This document shows, one piece after another, positions 45,747-55,151 of a stretch of DNA of 64,000 bases. The notes under the pieces were generated by a model. That model ran no database searches. It was given only the letters and a program-made list of their open reading frames with translations, and was not told the DNA's origin. Where the stretch lies: assembly GCF_009296025.1 (NCBI RefSeq), contig NZ_CP045178.1, positions 5,146,001 through 5,210,000 of the forward strand, in the 5' to 3' direction. Each line of letters opens with the position of its first letter. The first letter of the stretch is position 1. Both the position numbers and the translations under genes were made by a program. The DNA comes from Streptomyces tsukubensis. Its GTDB lineage: Bacteria; Actinomycetota; Actinomycetes; Streptomycetales; Streptomycetaceae.

Positions 45747-46664
45747 ATGGACGTACTCGCGGAAGCCTTGCGTGTATCGGGTGCGCGAGGAGCGCTCGGG
45801 GTCGTGCTGAAGGCTGGAGGAACCTGGGGCCTCTGGCTGGACACCTACCCAGGAGCGGCACTGCACGTGGTGTCCCACGGCACGATGTGGCTGCACGTCC
45901 CAGGTGAGAAACCCCTGGAGGTGCATGCTGGCGACGCCGTTCTGGTGTCGCCGGGCACCGCACACGGGATAGCCGGCGCCGCCGACGTGACCATGGGTTC
46001 CTGCGACCGTGAGGCGGCGGCCCGCGCTTTCGGCGACGGCCGGGCCCTGCGGCTGGGCTCGGCGCCGGTGCGGACAGAAGTGATCGTCCTGCACTACGAG
46101 CAGGACCCGGAGGTGAGCACACCGGTGCTTACCTCCCTCGCCCGGCCGATGCACGTCACAGCCCACCAGAACGCGCAGCTCAGAAGGACCGTCGAACTCC
46201 TCACGGCGGAACTCGCCCAGCCCCAGATCGGCACCACCGCCGCCGTCAACAGCATCGTCGACCTCCTGCTGGTCCAGTTCGTACGCGCCTGGCTGGCCCG
46301 CCACCCGGAGGAATCGTCCGGCTCATGGCTGGGCGCCATGCGTGATCCGGTCGTGCGCGACGCCCTGGCGCGTGTCCACGCCCGACCGGAACACCCCTGG
46401 ACCACCGAGTCCCTGGCAACCGCGACGGCGGTGTCCCGGACGACGCTGTCCAGGCACTTCCGGTCCGCCCTCGGACAGACGCCGGGCGCGTACGTGACGC
46501 AGTGGCGCATGGACGTGGCATCCGTCCAGCTCCGCGACACCGACAAGCCGGTCGAGTCGATCTCCGGCGAGGTCGGCTACGCCTCTCCGCACGCTTTCAG
46601 CCGTGCCTTCCGACGCGCCCGAGGGATGCCCCCGGGGGAGTACCGTTCGCGACTCCGCGAGTGA
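45747..46664 (+). CDS. AraC-family regulator with cupin sensor domain
   Basis: 305 residues. The N-terminal AraC-binding/cupin_6-like domain (about 15-180) has HVVSHGTMWLHVPGE and a GDAVLVSPGTAHGI segment. The C-terminal double HTH spans about 205-300, with AVSRTTLSRHFRSALGQTPG (first HTH) and ISGEVGYASPHAFSRAFRRA (second). It lies 23 bases after the MDR reductase and probably controls it together with itself. Confidence 0.9.
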   Translation: MDVLAEALRVSGARGALGVVLKAGGTWGLWLDTYPGAALHVVSHGTMWLHVPGEKPLEVHAGDAVLVSPGTAHGIAGAADVTMGSCDREAAARAFGDGRALRLGSAPVRTEVIVLHYEQDPEVSTPVLTSLARPMHVTAHQNAQLRRTVELLTAELAQPQIGTTAAVNSIVDLLLVQFVRAWLARHPEESSGSWLGAMRDPVVRDALARVHARPEHPWTTESLATATAVSRTTLSRHFRSALGQTPGAYVTQWRMDVASVQLRDTDKPVESISGEVGYASPHAFSRAFRRARGMPPGEYRSRLRE

Positions 46665-46760
46665 TCGCGGGCAGGCGGGCACCGACAACTCTCCGTTCTC
46701 GTGCCACCTCCCCCGCCCACCGCTCTCGTCCTCGTGCCCACCCTTTCGTGCACACCTGCT

Positions 46761-46793
46761 GAAGGGGCGCACGATCGACTCGTGCGCCCCTTC
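46761..46793. terminator. Bidirectional hairpin between converging genes
   Basis: Arms 46761-46774 and 46780-46793 pair perfectly over 14 bp with a 5-base loop. It lies after the AraC gene and before the stop of the CocE-like gene on the other strand. Confidence 0.7.
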
Positions 46794-46810
46794 CCGGCAG
46801 CCGCCCCGCA

Positions 46811-46968
46811 CCCAGGGGGACGCGCTCGCCCCGCACCAAGGGGCCGCCTTCACCCCGTGCCAAGGGGGCACGCCCCGGCACAGTGCCAAGGGGGCACGCC
46901 CCGGCACCGCGCCAAGGGGACGCGCTCGCCCCGCGCCAAGGGGACGCGCTCGCCCCGCACCAAGGGCC
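46811..46968 (-). repeat. 24-26-bp repeats at the 3' side of the CocE-like gene
   Basis: Six or seven units with the core ccaaggggacgcgctcgccc, alternating between 24-bp and 26-bp versions, fill the gap 46811-46968. No gene is supported. Confidence 0.8.
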
Positions 46969-46999
46969 CGCGACCCCGCCCCGGCGTACGCCGCTCGCG

Positions 47000-49081
47000 C
47001 TAGCCCGCCGTGCGCGGAATCCGCTTCTCCCATGTGCGGTGGAAGACGACCTCGCCGCCGTCCCTGCACACCACCTCGTTGACGCAGATGAACTCCGTCG
47101 TGTCGCAGGTGATCTCGGAGCGGGTGTGGACGGTGGCGTCCCAGGCCATCTCGGGCCGGTGCAGCCGGATCGACCAGTCGGAGCGGGTGTGGGCGCTCAG
47201 CGGGTCGTTCTCCTGGATGGTGTACGTCTCCAGCGCGTCCTCGGTGAACTCCAGGCCGTCCGGGTAGATCCGGGTGCCGCCGTAGCGCGGGTCGACCTCC
47301 AGCCGCCAGGTGCCTGCGGCGACATCGCGGCCGATGAGACGTTCGGGGCGCGGCGGGCCGTCCAGGGACTCGGGGTGGACCACGCCGAGCGGCTCCGACT
47401 CCTCGGGCCCCTCGAAGCTGATCTGATTCTCGACGGCCCCGGCCCCGGCCCCGGCCCCGGCTCCGTCGCCCCCGTCCTCGTTGCCGTCGCCCCCGTTGAC
47501 GGAGTACTCGCCAGGGGTCCGTACGGGAAGCTCAAGAGAACTGCCCGCGGGGTCGAGGGTGAACCCCGCCTCGGAGCCGGGCTGCGGCCAGATCCAGGGC
47601 CAGTAGGCCGAGGAGACGGCCAACCGGATGCGGTGTCCAGGGGGGAACGAGTGGCCGACGCCGTTGAGCTGGAACTCGATGTCCTCGGTGGCGCCGGGCT
47701 GCCAGGCCACGACCCGGTCCCTGCCGTGCCGTGACGTCAGGTTCAGCACGCCTCTGGTGACCAGGGTGGAGGAACCGTCCGGTGCCACGTCGCAGAGGCG
47801 CGCGATGACCTGTCCGCGCGGGGTCTCGCAGGTGAGCCGCAGCTTGACCTTGGCGCGCCCGAGGATCTCGATGTCCTCGGGCACCTCGAAGTCGAAACAG
47901 CCCGACTTCGCGTCCTCGTCACGCTGGTCGGGCGGCAGGTCACCGTCGTTCCCGAACGGGAAGAAGCGGCCCGCGTCCAGCCCCGTCTGCTGCGGCGACT
48001 TGACGATCATGGGGGCGCCCTGGAACCCGTAGACCGTCGGGGTGACGGAGGGGGAGGGCCAGGCGGTGTCGCCGACCCAGCGGCCCGGCAACTCGTCGTA
48101 GACCGTGGCGGGCGGGTGCGACTCGCTGATCCAGGAGCGCAGCAGGGGCTCGTCCATGACGTCGTTGTCCGTGCCCTTGAGGTGGTGGTCCCACCAGCGC
48201 AGGGTCTCCTGGAGGAATCCGATGGCAGGGCCGGGCGGCAGCCCTCGATCCGGGTACTGGTGCGACCAGGGGCCGATGATGCCGCGTACGCGGTCCTCCG
48301 GCAGGTTCTCGACGAGGCGCAGCACCGTGTCGCGGTACGGGTCGTGCCAGCCGCCCACGGCGAGGACGGCCGCGTCGATCGCCGAGTAGTCCTCGCTGAC
48401 GCTGCCGTGCTTCCAGTAGTCGTCACGCGTCTGGTGGTTCAGCCACGTGTGGATGAACGGCTCGACGCCCTCCAGCCGCCGCAGCCACATGTCACGCCAC
48501 TCGGGGCCGACGAACTCCGGGTCCGGGGGCCGGGAGACGAAGGCCAGCATGGTCGACGCCCAGGCGTGCATGTCCACGGCGAGGACCGAGCCGCCCATGT
48601 AGTGCACGTCGTTGTCGTAGCGGTCGTCGGCCGAACAGACCGTGACGACGGCCTTGAGGGGCTCCGGGGCGAGCGCGGCGATCTGGAGGGAGTTGAAGCC
48701 GCCCCAGGAGATGCCGAACATGCCGACCTTGCCACTGCACCACGGCTGCCCGGCGAGCCACTCCACGACGGCGACGCCGTCGGCCAGCTCCGTGGCGTCG
48801 TACTCGTCACCCGGCTTCCCCCCGCTGTTGCCGTGGCCGCGGACGTCCACCCGTACGGAGGCGTAGCCGTGCCCGGCGTACCAGGGATGTCGCTGCCAGT
48901 CGCGGGGCGCGGTCCAGTCGGTGAGGCGGTAGGGGAGGTATTCGAGGAGGGCGGGCACCGGTTCGTCGGTGACCGGGCGCCACACGCGCGCGTAGAGCAG
49001 CGTGCCGTCGGGCAGCGGGATCCGGATGTCCTCGCGGGTCGTCCCGTAGGGGTACTCGGTCTGGATCTTCAGGGGCTTCAT
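47000..49081 (-). CDS. CocE/NonD-family (X-Pro dipeptidyl-peptidase-like) hydrolase
   Basis: 693-residue alpha/beta-hydrolase. The nucleophile serine lies in GMFGISWGGFNSL (about 132-144). The acid is likely in GGWHDPYRDTVLRL and the histidine in GPWSHQYPDRG. DVRGHGNSGGKPGDEYDATE fits the family. The C-terminal half is the jelly-roll PepX_C domain (LRLTCETPRGQVIARLCDV). A low-complexity Gly/Asp/Ala patch (repeat DNA near 47430-47490) interrupts it. It acts on esters, amides or prolyl peptides; the substrate is not readable. ATG at 49081 is preferred since upstream codons are repeat DNA. It likely shares a transcript with the peptide transporter upstream. Confidence 0.83.
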   Translation of the reverse strand: MKPLKIQTEYPYGTTREDIRIPLPDGTLLYARVWRPVTDEPVPALLEYLPYRLTDWTAPRDWQRHPWYAGHGYASVRVDVRGHGNSGGKPGDEYDATELADGVAVVEWLAGQPWCSGKVGMFGISWGGFNSLQIAALAPEPLKAVVTVCSADDRYDNDVHYMGGSVLAVDMHAWASTMLAFVSRPPDPEFVGPEWRDMWLRRLEGVEPFIHTWLNHQTRDDYWKHGSVSEDYSAIDAAVLAVGGWHDPYRDTVLRLVENLPEDRVRGIIGPWSHQYPDRGLPPGPAIGFLQETLRWWDHHLKGTDNDVMDEPLLRSWISESHPPATVYDELPGRWVGDTAWPSPSVTPTVYGFQGAPMIVKSPQQTGLDAGRFFPFGNDGDLPPDQRDEDAKSGCFDFEVPEDIEILGRAKVKLRLTCETPRGQVIARLCDVAPDGSSTLVTRGVLNLTSRHGRDRVVAWQPGATEDIEFQLNGVGHSFPPGHRIRLAVSSAYWPWIWPQPGSEAGFTLDPAGSSLELPVRTPGEYSVNGGDGNEDGGDGAGAGAGAGAVENQISFEGPEESEPLGVVHPESLDGPPRPERLIGRDVAAGTWRLEVDPRYGGTRIYPDGLEFTEDALETYTIQENDPLSAHTRSDWSIRLHRPEMAWDATVHTRSEITCDTTEFICVNEVVCRDGGEVVFHRTWEKRIPRTAG

Positions 49082-49103
49082 GGGGGTGACCTCTGTGGAC
49101 TGT

Positions 49104-49185
49104 GGGGATTTAACGGAGCGTGGTGGCTGAGGGGATTTGACGGAGCGTGGTGACTGTGGGATTTGACGGAGTGTGGTGACTGAGG
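49104..49185 (-). repeat. 26-28-bp tandem repeat between transporter and hydrolase genes
   Basis: Three units of ggatttgacggagcgtggtg-plus-tgactgagg type lie in the 168-base gap just upstream of the hydrolase start. The leader would vary in length with copy number. Confidence 0.8.
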
Positions 49186-49249
49186 GGGGATCGGCTGAGG
49201 GGGGATTGACCGGGGGAGCGGGCACGTCGTTCGGGGGCGTCGCGTCCGG

Positions 49250-50794
49250 TCAGTGAACGGGGTGCATGGTGCGCCGCAGCCAGGGCGCGGCGGCGACGAC
49301 GGCCGCGCCGGCCACCACGGCGATGGCGCCGTTGACACCGAAGTACGCGGGGTTGGAGACCTGGCCGTAGAGCTTCACCACTTGGGCCTGGACGCCGTTG
49401 GCGAGGGCCAGGGAGAGGAACCAGAGGGCCATGGTCTGGCTGGCGAAGGCCCTGGGCGCGAGTTTGGTGCTGGCGGAGAGCCCCGAGGTCTCGACCAGGA
49501 TGTCGCCGAGCCCCAGCAGCAGGAAGGAGCCGACGATCCACCAGGCGGCCATCTTGTAGTCGTCGCCGCTGTGTCCTGAGGTGGGGAGCGCCATCAGTAC
49601 GAAGGAGAGGCCGCCGAGGACGACACCGAAGGCGATCTTGTTGGAGGCGTGCGGCTGGCGCGTGCCCATCTTGGCCCAGGTGGCGGCGACCACCGGGGCG
49701 AGGGCCACCTCGAAGGCGCCGAGCGCCGAGGCGTACCAGCTCGCGGGGAAGTGGAAGCCGAGGACCTCGGTGCGGGCGTTGGTCGAGGCGAGCAGGATCA
49801 TCGTCGAGTACGCCTGGAAGAGGATGAAGTTGAACACCACGGACGCCAGGAACAGCACCACGTAGGGGCGCAGTCGCCCGCGTTCCTCCGACGAGACCCG
49901 GGGGCTGCGGAACATCACAGCGAAGTAGATGACGGGCGCCACGGCCGAGACGATGGTGAGAACATCCACAAACCGGTCGATGGTCAGCCAGCCGGCCAGA
50001 GCGAGCGCGGTGGCGACGGCGGCCACCACCAGAACCCCGACGACAAGCCTGACCACCACCCGGCGCATCGAAGCGGGCGGCAGCGCGTATTCGGCGGAGT
50101 TCTTGCGCCCGGCCAGGTGGCGGCGGCCGAGCACGTACTGGATGAGGCCGAGCGTCATGCCGAAGGCGGCGGCGGAGAACCCCCAGTGCCAGCCCGCGTG
50201 GTCGCCGAGCCAGCCGGTGATGAGCGGCCCGAGGAACGAGCCGATGTTGATGCCCATGTAGTACAGCGCGAAGCCGGCGTCCCTGCGCTCGTCCTCCGTG
50301 CGGTAGAGCTTGCCGACCATGGAGGCGACGTTCGGTTTGAGCAGGCCGGTCCCCGCGCTGATCAGCCCCAGCCCCACCCAGGTCATGGTGGCGGTGGGCA
50401 CGGCCATCGCGTAGTGGCCGCAGGCGATGAGAATCCCGCCCCACAGCACCGCGCGGTACGAGCCGAGGAGGCGGTCGGCGAGCCAGCCGCCGGCCACGGA
50501 GACCAGATAGACGAGGGTCCCGTAGGCCGCGGACACCGAGGCGGCCGTACCCGCGTCCATGCCGAGGCCGTCGTGGGCGACGGTGTCGGCGAAGTACAGG
50601 ACGAGGATCGCCTGCATGCCGAGGAAGGAGAAGCGTTCCCACACCTCCAGGCCCGATAGGGTCATCAGGCCCCGTGGCTGCCCGAAGAATGCCCGGTCGT
50701 CGCCCGGTGGCGGCGCCTCGGCGGAGGGGTCGGTTTCAGCCGTTGTGGGGGGCAAAGCGTGTACTCCCAGTAGTTCTGGAGTCTTCCTGTTCAT
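49250..50794 (-). CDS. POT/PTR-family proton-dependent peptide transporter
   Basis: 514-residue MFS-type symporter with about 14 hydrophobic helices. The ExxERF motif appears as LEVWERFSFLGMQ (about 48-60), the proton-coupling site of POT carriers. A PTR2 signature GTGLLKPNVASMVG (about 149-162) follows, and GFALYYMGINIGSFLGPLI (about 176-194) matches the second signature. It imports di- and tripeptides. A CocE/X-Pro-like hydrolase lies 168 bases downstream on the same strand, so a peptide-use unit is plausible. Confidence 0.9.
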   Translation of the reverse strand: MNRKTPELLGVHALPPTTAETDPSAEAPPPGDDRAFFGQPRGLMTLSGLEVWERFSFLGMQAILVLYFADTVAHDGLGMDAGTAASVSAAYGTLVYLVSVAGGWLADRLLGSYRAVLWGGILIACGHYAMAVPTATMTWVGLGLISAGTGLLKPNVASMVGKLYRTEDERRDAGFALYYMGINIGSFLGPLITGWLGDHAGWHWGFSAAAFGMTLGLIQYVLGRRHLAGRKNSAEYALPPASMRRVVVRLVVGVLVVAAVATALALAGWLTIDRFVDVLTIVSAVAPVIYFAVMFRSPRVSSEERGRLRPYVVLFLASVVFNFILFQAYSTMILLASTNARTEVLGFHFPASWYASALGAFEVALAPVVAATWAKMGTRQPHASNKIAFGVVLGGLSFVLMALPTSGHSGDDYKMAAWWIVGSFLLLGLGDILVETSGLSASTKLAPRAFASQTMALWFLSLALANGVQAQVVKLYGQVSNPAYFGVNGAIAVVAGAAVVAAAPWLRRTMHPVH

Positions 50795-50952
50795 ATGACC
50801 TGATCACGAACATACCGGCGACGATCGCATAGTGCCCGGCCTGGTCGGGCAGGCGCTCTCTGTGATCGAAAGGGGACCGGATACGCTGACTTGAGTGATG
50901 GCAGCGACACATCGACAAACCGTGTGATCGTCAGCAGACAGGAGAACCCCTC

Positions 50953-51963
50953 GTGACCGACGTCGGGCCGTTCGGGTTGAGCGTGCGGGACCAGGCTCTC
51001 GAAGCCGATGCGCAGGCCGGATTGGCCGCCGTCGAGGAGGGCCTCCTAGAGGCCACCAAGAGTGACGTGCCGTTCATCACGGAGGCCGCCCAGCACCTCG
51101 TGCGCGCCGGTGGCAAACGGTTCAGGCCGTTGCTCGTGATGCTGGCCGCCCAGTTCGGTGACCCCTACGCGCCGGGCATCGTCCCCTCGGCCGTGGTGGT
51201 GGAGCTGACGCACCTCGCGACGCTCTACCACGACGACGTGATGGACGAGGCCGACGTGCGTCGCAGCGTCGAGAGCGCCAACGCCCGCTGGGGCAACTCC
51301 GTCGCGGTCCTCACCGGCGACTTCCTCTTCGCCCGCGCCTCGCACATACTGGCCGACCTCGGACCGGAAGCCGTACGGATCCAGGCGGAGGCGTTCGAAA
51401 GGCTGGTCACCGGCCAGATCCTGGAGACCGCGGGTCCCAGGGACGGTCGCGATCCGATCGAGCACTACCTCGACGTGATCTCCGGCAAGAGCGGATCGCT
51501 GATCGCGGTGGCCGGCCGGTTCGGGGCGATGATGTCGGGCGCCGACGAGACCGTGGTCGACGTACTGACCCAGTACGGGGAACGTCTCGGGGTCGCCTTC
51601 CAGCTCGCCGACGACGTACTCGACATCGCCTCCGACAGTCACGAGTCCGGCAAGACGCCCGGCACCGACCTGCGTGAGGGCATCCCTACCCTGCCCGTGC
51701 TGCGGCTGCGGGAGCTGGCGGAGCGTCTGGGGCTCCCCGAGGACGTCGAGCTGAGTGCGCTGCTCGCCTCCGACCTCACCGACGACATTCGCCACGCCGA
51801 GGCCCTGGCGGGACTGCGGGCCCACCCCGCGCTCGACCTGGCCCGCAAGGACACGGTGCGGTACGCCGAGGAGGCCCGCGCCACGCTGGCGCCACTGCCG
51901 GAGTGCGCCGCCAAGGACGCGCTGATGCAGCTCTGTGACGCCGTGGTGCACCGCACGGGCTGA
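50953..51963 (+). CDS. Long-chain polyprenyl diphosphate synthase
   Basis: 336-residue trans-isoprenyl diphosphate synthase. First aspartate-rich motif is LYHDDVMDEADVRR (about 95-108) and second is FQLADDVLDIASD (about 217-229). GGKRFRP (about 52-58) binds substrate. No aromatic is seen at positions 4-5 before the first motif (ATLYH has Tyr at 3 before), fitting a long product. It may make the menaquinone tail (hepta- to nona-prenyl). Product length is inference. GTG at 50953 follows aggag. Confidence 0.9.
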   Translation: MTDVGPFGLSVRDQALEADAQAGLAAVEEGLLEATKSDVPFITEAAQHLVRAGGKRFRPLLVMLAAQFGDPYAPGIVPSAVVVELTHLATLYHDDVMDEADVRRSVESANARWGNSVAVLTGDFLFARASHILADLGPEAVRIQAEAFERLVTGQILETAGPRDGRDPIEHYLDVISGKSGSLIAVAGRFGAMMSGADETVVDVLTQYGERLGVAFQLADDVLDIASDSHESGKTPGTDLREGIPTLPVLRLRELAERLGLPEDVELSALLASDLTDDIRHAEALAGLRAHPALDLARKDTVRYAEEARATLAPLPECAAKDALMQLCDAVVHRTG

Positions 51964-52463
51964 TCCCGTCCTTCCGTGCGGACTTGTTTGTTCCGTGCGG
52001 ACTTGCTTGTGATGTGAGTCACATGATGGGGGGTGTGTGCGGGGGCGCACAGTGGGGCCCCCACGCCTCGCGCGTCACCTTGGCCCCTTCCGGCGACCTC
52101 CGGCCGGGCGCCGCCGCCGCTCCCCGCTTCCGCCTCTCCCGCGACGCGGAGGCTGTACGGGCGCTCCGCGGCGGCTGTACGGCGGCGCAGAACGGGGGTA
52201 CGGGCGCACGGTGACCGCAGGCCGGAGCCCTGGCGCACCGGGTGACCCCCGCACGGCACTCGGGGTACCCCTACGGGTCGGATGAGGTATCCGTGCCTGA
52301 CGTCATCCCGGCGCAGTAGGCGGAGTTGATCCCGGGGTCTGACGCTTCGTCGCCGCCGATTTGGTCATATGGACAACACCACTCCTGACCAATTCGGGTG
52401 AGAATGGCGGCGCAGGGTGGATGAGTGCAGAAGACCGCCGCCGACCACGGAGGTAGGGCACAG
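51964..52463. other. 500-base gap with repeats and two palindromes
   Basis: No gene is supported. A 19-bp unit (ttccgtgcggacttgtttg) occurs twice, at 51972-51990 and 51991-52009. ATGTGA-g-TCACAT at 52012-52024 is a perfect palindrome. Near the downstream gene, TTGGTCA (52361-52367) and TGACCAA (52386-52392) form a 7-base inverted repeat spaced 18 bp, a possible operator of the lipoprotein-type gene. Confidence 0.5.
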
Positions 52464-53786
52464 ATGGCACCGTACGATTCCGAATCCGGCACACGACCCG
52501 AGAGTCCCGAGCCGCGTCCGAACGGGCGGCGCAAGGTCACGCGCTACGCCGTTCCTGCCGCGGTCGCGGGGGTGGCCGCGGCGACGATCGGGCTCGTCCC
52601 GGCGCTCGCAGACACCGGCGACCCCAGTCTGCCGAAGATCAGCGCGCATCAGCTCATCGAGAAGATCGCGGCCTCGGACGCCCAGCAGGTGTCGGGCACC
52701 GTCAAGATCAGCACCGATCTGGGGCTGCCCTCGTTGGCCGGGTCGTCCCTCGCCCCCGGTATGGGCGGCGACAGCGGAGGGGAGGGCTCCTCGGCCGATC
52801 CGAAGGCCAAGCTGACGGAGCTGGCCAGCGGTACGCACACCCTGCGGGTGGCCGCGGACGGACCCGGGAAGCAGAAGGTGTCGATCCTGGAGAACGCCGC
52901 CGAGTACAGCCTCGTCCACAACGGTGACGACGTCTGGGCCTACGACAGCAAGTCGAACGAGGTCGTACACACCAAGGCCCCCAAGGGTGACGGCAAGTCG
53001 GCGAAGGACGGCGACAAGGGGACCGGCTCCCACACGGGCAAGCTCCCCGAGTCCATGCCGACCACGCCGAAGGAGATGGCGGACGAGGCGCTGAAGGCGG
53101 CGGGCGACACCACCTCGGTGAAGGTCGACGGGACCGCGAAGGTCGCGGGCAGGGACGCCTATCAGCTGGTGATCAAGCCGAAGCAGTCCGGTTCGACGGT
53201 CGACTCGATCCGTGTCGCGGTCGATGCCGACAACGGCGTACCGCTCAAGTTCAGCCTCCTGTCGACCGACGGTGGCAAGGCCGTGGTCGACGCGGGCTTC
53301 ACCAAGGTCGACTTCGGCAAGCCCTCGGCCTCCACCTTCGACTTCCAGCCGCCCAAGGGCGCCAAGGTCACCGAGGGGGACGACCTCAAGGCGCGCGAGG
53401 ACGCGGGGAAGAGCCTGCCCAAGGGCTCCGACGGCGTGGACGGCCTCAAGGACGGCAAGTTCGGCAAGGACGGCAAGTTCGGCAAGGACGGCAAGGGCGC
53501 CGAGGGCATCGCCAAGGACATCAAGGTCACCGGGAAGGGCTGGGCCTCCATCGCCCAGCTGAAGGTGCCTGGTGGCAAGGGGCTGCCCACCTCCGGATCC
53601 GGGGACGTCCCGGCCGAGGCGCAGCAGCTCATCGACGGGCTCGGCGACAAGGTGAAGGGCGAGTTCGGTTCCGGCACCGTCTTCTCGACCCGTCTGGTCA
53701 ACGCGCTGATCACGGACGACGGCACGGTGTACGCGGGGGCGGTCACCAAGGACGCGCTGGTCAAGGCGGCCAACGCCGCTCACTGA
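52464..53786 (+). CDS. Exported LolA-like (DUF2092-type) protein
   Basis: 440 residues. The N-terminus has RRKVTRYAVPAAVAG followed by a hydrophobic core and a cut after PALA-DTG, giving a signal peptide (about 18-43). The mature part has a LolA/RseB-like fold pattern: ISAHQLIEKIAASDAQQVSG at the start and strands VKISTDLG, HTLRVAADGP and DVWAYDS. A Lys/Gly/Asp repeat (GKDGKFGKDGKF, 18-bp DNA units at about 53449-53494) interrupts the C-terminal half. LolA proper moves lipoproteins in diderms; in Streptomyces relatives are exported proteins of unknown role. ATG at 52464 after ggagg. Confidence 0.72.
   Translation: MAPYDSESGTRPESPEPRPNGRRKVTRYAVPAAVAGVAAATIGLVPALADTGDPSLPKISAHQLIEKIAASDAQQVSGTVKISTDLGLPSLAGSSLAPGMGGDSGGEGSSADPKAKLTELASGTHTLRVAADGPGKQKVSILENAAEYSLVHNGDDVWAYDSKSNEVVHTKAPKGDGKSAKDGDKGTGSHTGKLPESMPTTPKEMADEALKAAGDTTSVKVDGTAKVAGRDAYQLVIKPKQSGSTVDSIRVAVDADNGVPLKFSLLSTDGGKAVVDAGFTKVDFGKPSASTFDFQPPKGAKVTEGDDLKAREDAGKSLPKGSDGVDGLKDGKFGKDGKFGKDGKGAEGIAKDIKVTGKGWASIAQLKVPGGKGLPTSGSGDVPAEAQQLIDGLGDKVKGEFGSGTVFSTRLVNALITDDGTVYAGAVTKDALVKAANAAH
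53449..53494 (+). repeat. 18-bp tandem repeat in the LolA-like gene
   Basis: Two and a half units of gacggcaagttcggcaag encode GKDGKF hexapeptides. In frame. Confidence 0.85.
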
Positions 53787-53802
53787 CCGGCCTGGGACGC
53801 TA

Positions 53803-53845
53803 CGCCCCGACCCGTCGGACGGCCGCTCGGCCGACCGTCGGGGCG
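53803..53845 (+). terminator. Hairpin after the LolA-like gene
   Basis: Outer arms 53803-53811 and 53837-53845 pair over 9 bp, and the enclosed sequence can fold further. It lies 17 bases past the stop. No T-tract. Confidence 0.5.
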
Positions 53846-54000
53846 GGGCTGTCAGGGCCTCACCGGACGGGTGCGCCGCTCGTGCTCGCCGGTGCCGTGC
53901 TCTCCCCGGAGGCCACCCGTGCCACGTACGCCACGCACCTCACTCGTCGCCCACTCGGCCCACTCGTCCCACCCAGCACGTGCCCCCATGCTCCGCCCAT

Positions 54001-54056
54001 CTCGCCCATCTCGCCCATCTCGCCCATGCCGCTCACGTCGCTCACGTCGCTCACGA
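54001..54056 (+). repeat. Two adjacent 9-bp arrays just upstream of the ABC gene ribosome site
   Basis: ctcgcccat occurs three times (54001-54027), and gctcacgtc three times (54030-54056). The second array abuts the gagggg ribosome site of the ABC ATPase gene. Confidence 0.85.
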
Positions 54057-54068
54057 GGGGAACCCGTA

Positions 54069-55151
54069 TTGACCACCGAGGCAGCAGCACAGGGGCCGGC
54101 CTCCCGCGTCGGTGACGACCGTTCCGGTGTCACCGGGGCGGGCCCCGCCGCCCCGGTGGCCGCGGGCGTCGGGAGGTCGGGCATCACAGCGAGGGAGGGC
54201 GCCGCCGCCGCGGATCCGGGTGCGGTGATCGAGACGCGTGGACTCACCAAGCGCTACCGAGGCGGCCAGCTCGCCGTCGAAGGACTGGACCTGAGCGTCC
54301 CCGCGGGCAGCGTCTTCGGCTTCCTCGGTCCCAACGGCTCGGGCAAGACCACGACCATCCGGATGCTGATGGGGCTGATCGAACCCACCTCGGGCTCGGC
54401 CTACGTACTGGGCCGCGAGATGCCCGGCTCCGCACGCGCCGTACTCCCCAGGGTCGGCACGCTCATCGAAGGCCCCGCCCTCTACGGCTTCCTGAACGGA
54501 AGGGCCAATCTGCTGCGGTTCGACGCGGCCGATCCGACAGCCGACCCGAGGACCCGGCACCAGCGGGTGGAAGCGGCGCTGGAGCGGGTGGGACTGGCGG
54601 CGGCGGGAAAAAAGAAGGCACGGGCCTACTCACTCGGGATGAAACAACGGCTCGGCCTCGCCGCGGCGCTGCTCCAGCCACGCGGGCTGCTCGTCCTCGA
54701 CGAGCCCACCAACGGCCTCGACCCCCAGGGCATGCGGGAGATCCGGGTCCTCGTCAGGGAGCTGGCCTCGGACGGTACGACCGTCTTCCTCTCCTCACAC
54801 CTGCTCGACGAGATCGAACAGGTGTGCAGTCATGTGGCGGTGATGACCAGGGGCAGGCTCATCACCCAGGGCACGGTCGCCGAGCTGTCGGGGACGGGCC
54901 ACGGCCGGGTCACGGTCACCACACCCGACCCCGCCGACGCCCTCCGCGTACTGAAGGAGCTGGCGGTGACCGGGCTCGTCGTCACGGAGGACCGGGTGAC
55001 GGGCGAACCACCCGCCGCCACCGACCTCGCGGAACTCAACGCGGCCCTGGTGGCGGCGGGTGTCCGCGTACGGGGCTTCGGCGCGGAGCGCACATCGCTG
55101 GAAGACACCTATGTGGCGCTCACGGGAGAGGGCTTCGATGTCGCGGGGTGA
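54069..55151 (+). CDS. ABC transporter ATP-binding protein (ABC-2 type export)
   Basis: 360 residues. A 45-residue variable N-terminus precedes the ATPase. Walker A is FLGPNGSGKTTT (about 86-97), the signature is YSLGMKQRLGLA (about 186-197), Walker B is LLVLDEPTNGLD (about 207-218) and the H-loop is FLSSHLLDE (about 238-246). Start is assigned to an unusual TTG at 54069, because gaggggaac lies at the right distance and no ATG/GTG in frame is equally placed. The earlier frame is repeat DNA. The C-terminus overlaps the permease start by 14 bases. Confidence 0.87.
   Translation: MTTEAAAQGPASRVGDDRSGVTGAGPAAPVAAGVGRSGITAREGAAAADPGAVIETRGLTKRYRGGQLAVEGLDLSVPAGSVFGFLGPNGSGKTTTIRMLMGLIEPTSGSAYVLGREMPGSARAVLPRVGTLIEGPALYGFLNGRANLLRFDAADPTADPRTRHQRVEAALERVGLAAAGKKKARAYSLGMKQRLGLAAALLQPRGLLVLDEPTNGLDPQGMREIRVLVRELASDGTTVFLSSHLLDEIEQVCSHVAVMTRGRLITQGTVAELSGTGHGRVTVTTPDPADALRVLKELAVTGLVVTEDRVTGEPPAATDLAELNAALVAAGVRVRGFGAERTSLEDTYVALTGEGFDVAG

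Noticed and set aside
52012..52024. A CRP-type site (ATGTGA-g-TCACAT)
   Set aside because: CRP sites need a 6-base spacer between TGTGA and TCACA; here it is one base. It may still bind another regulator.
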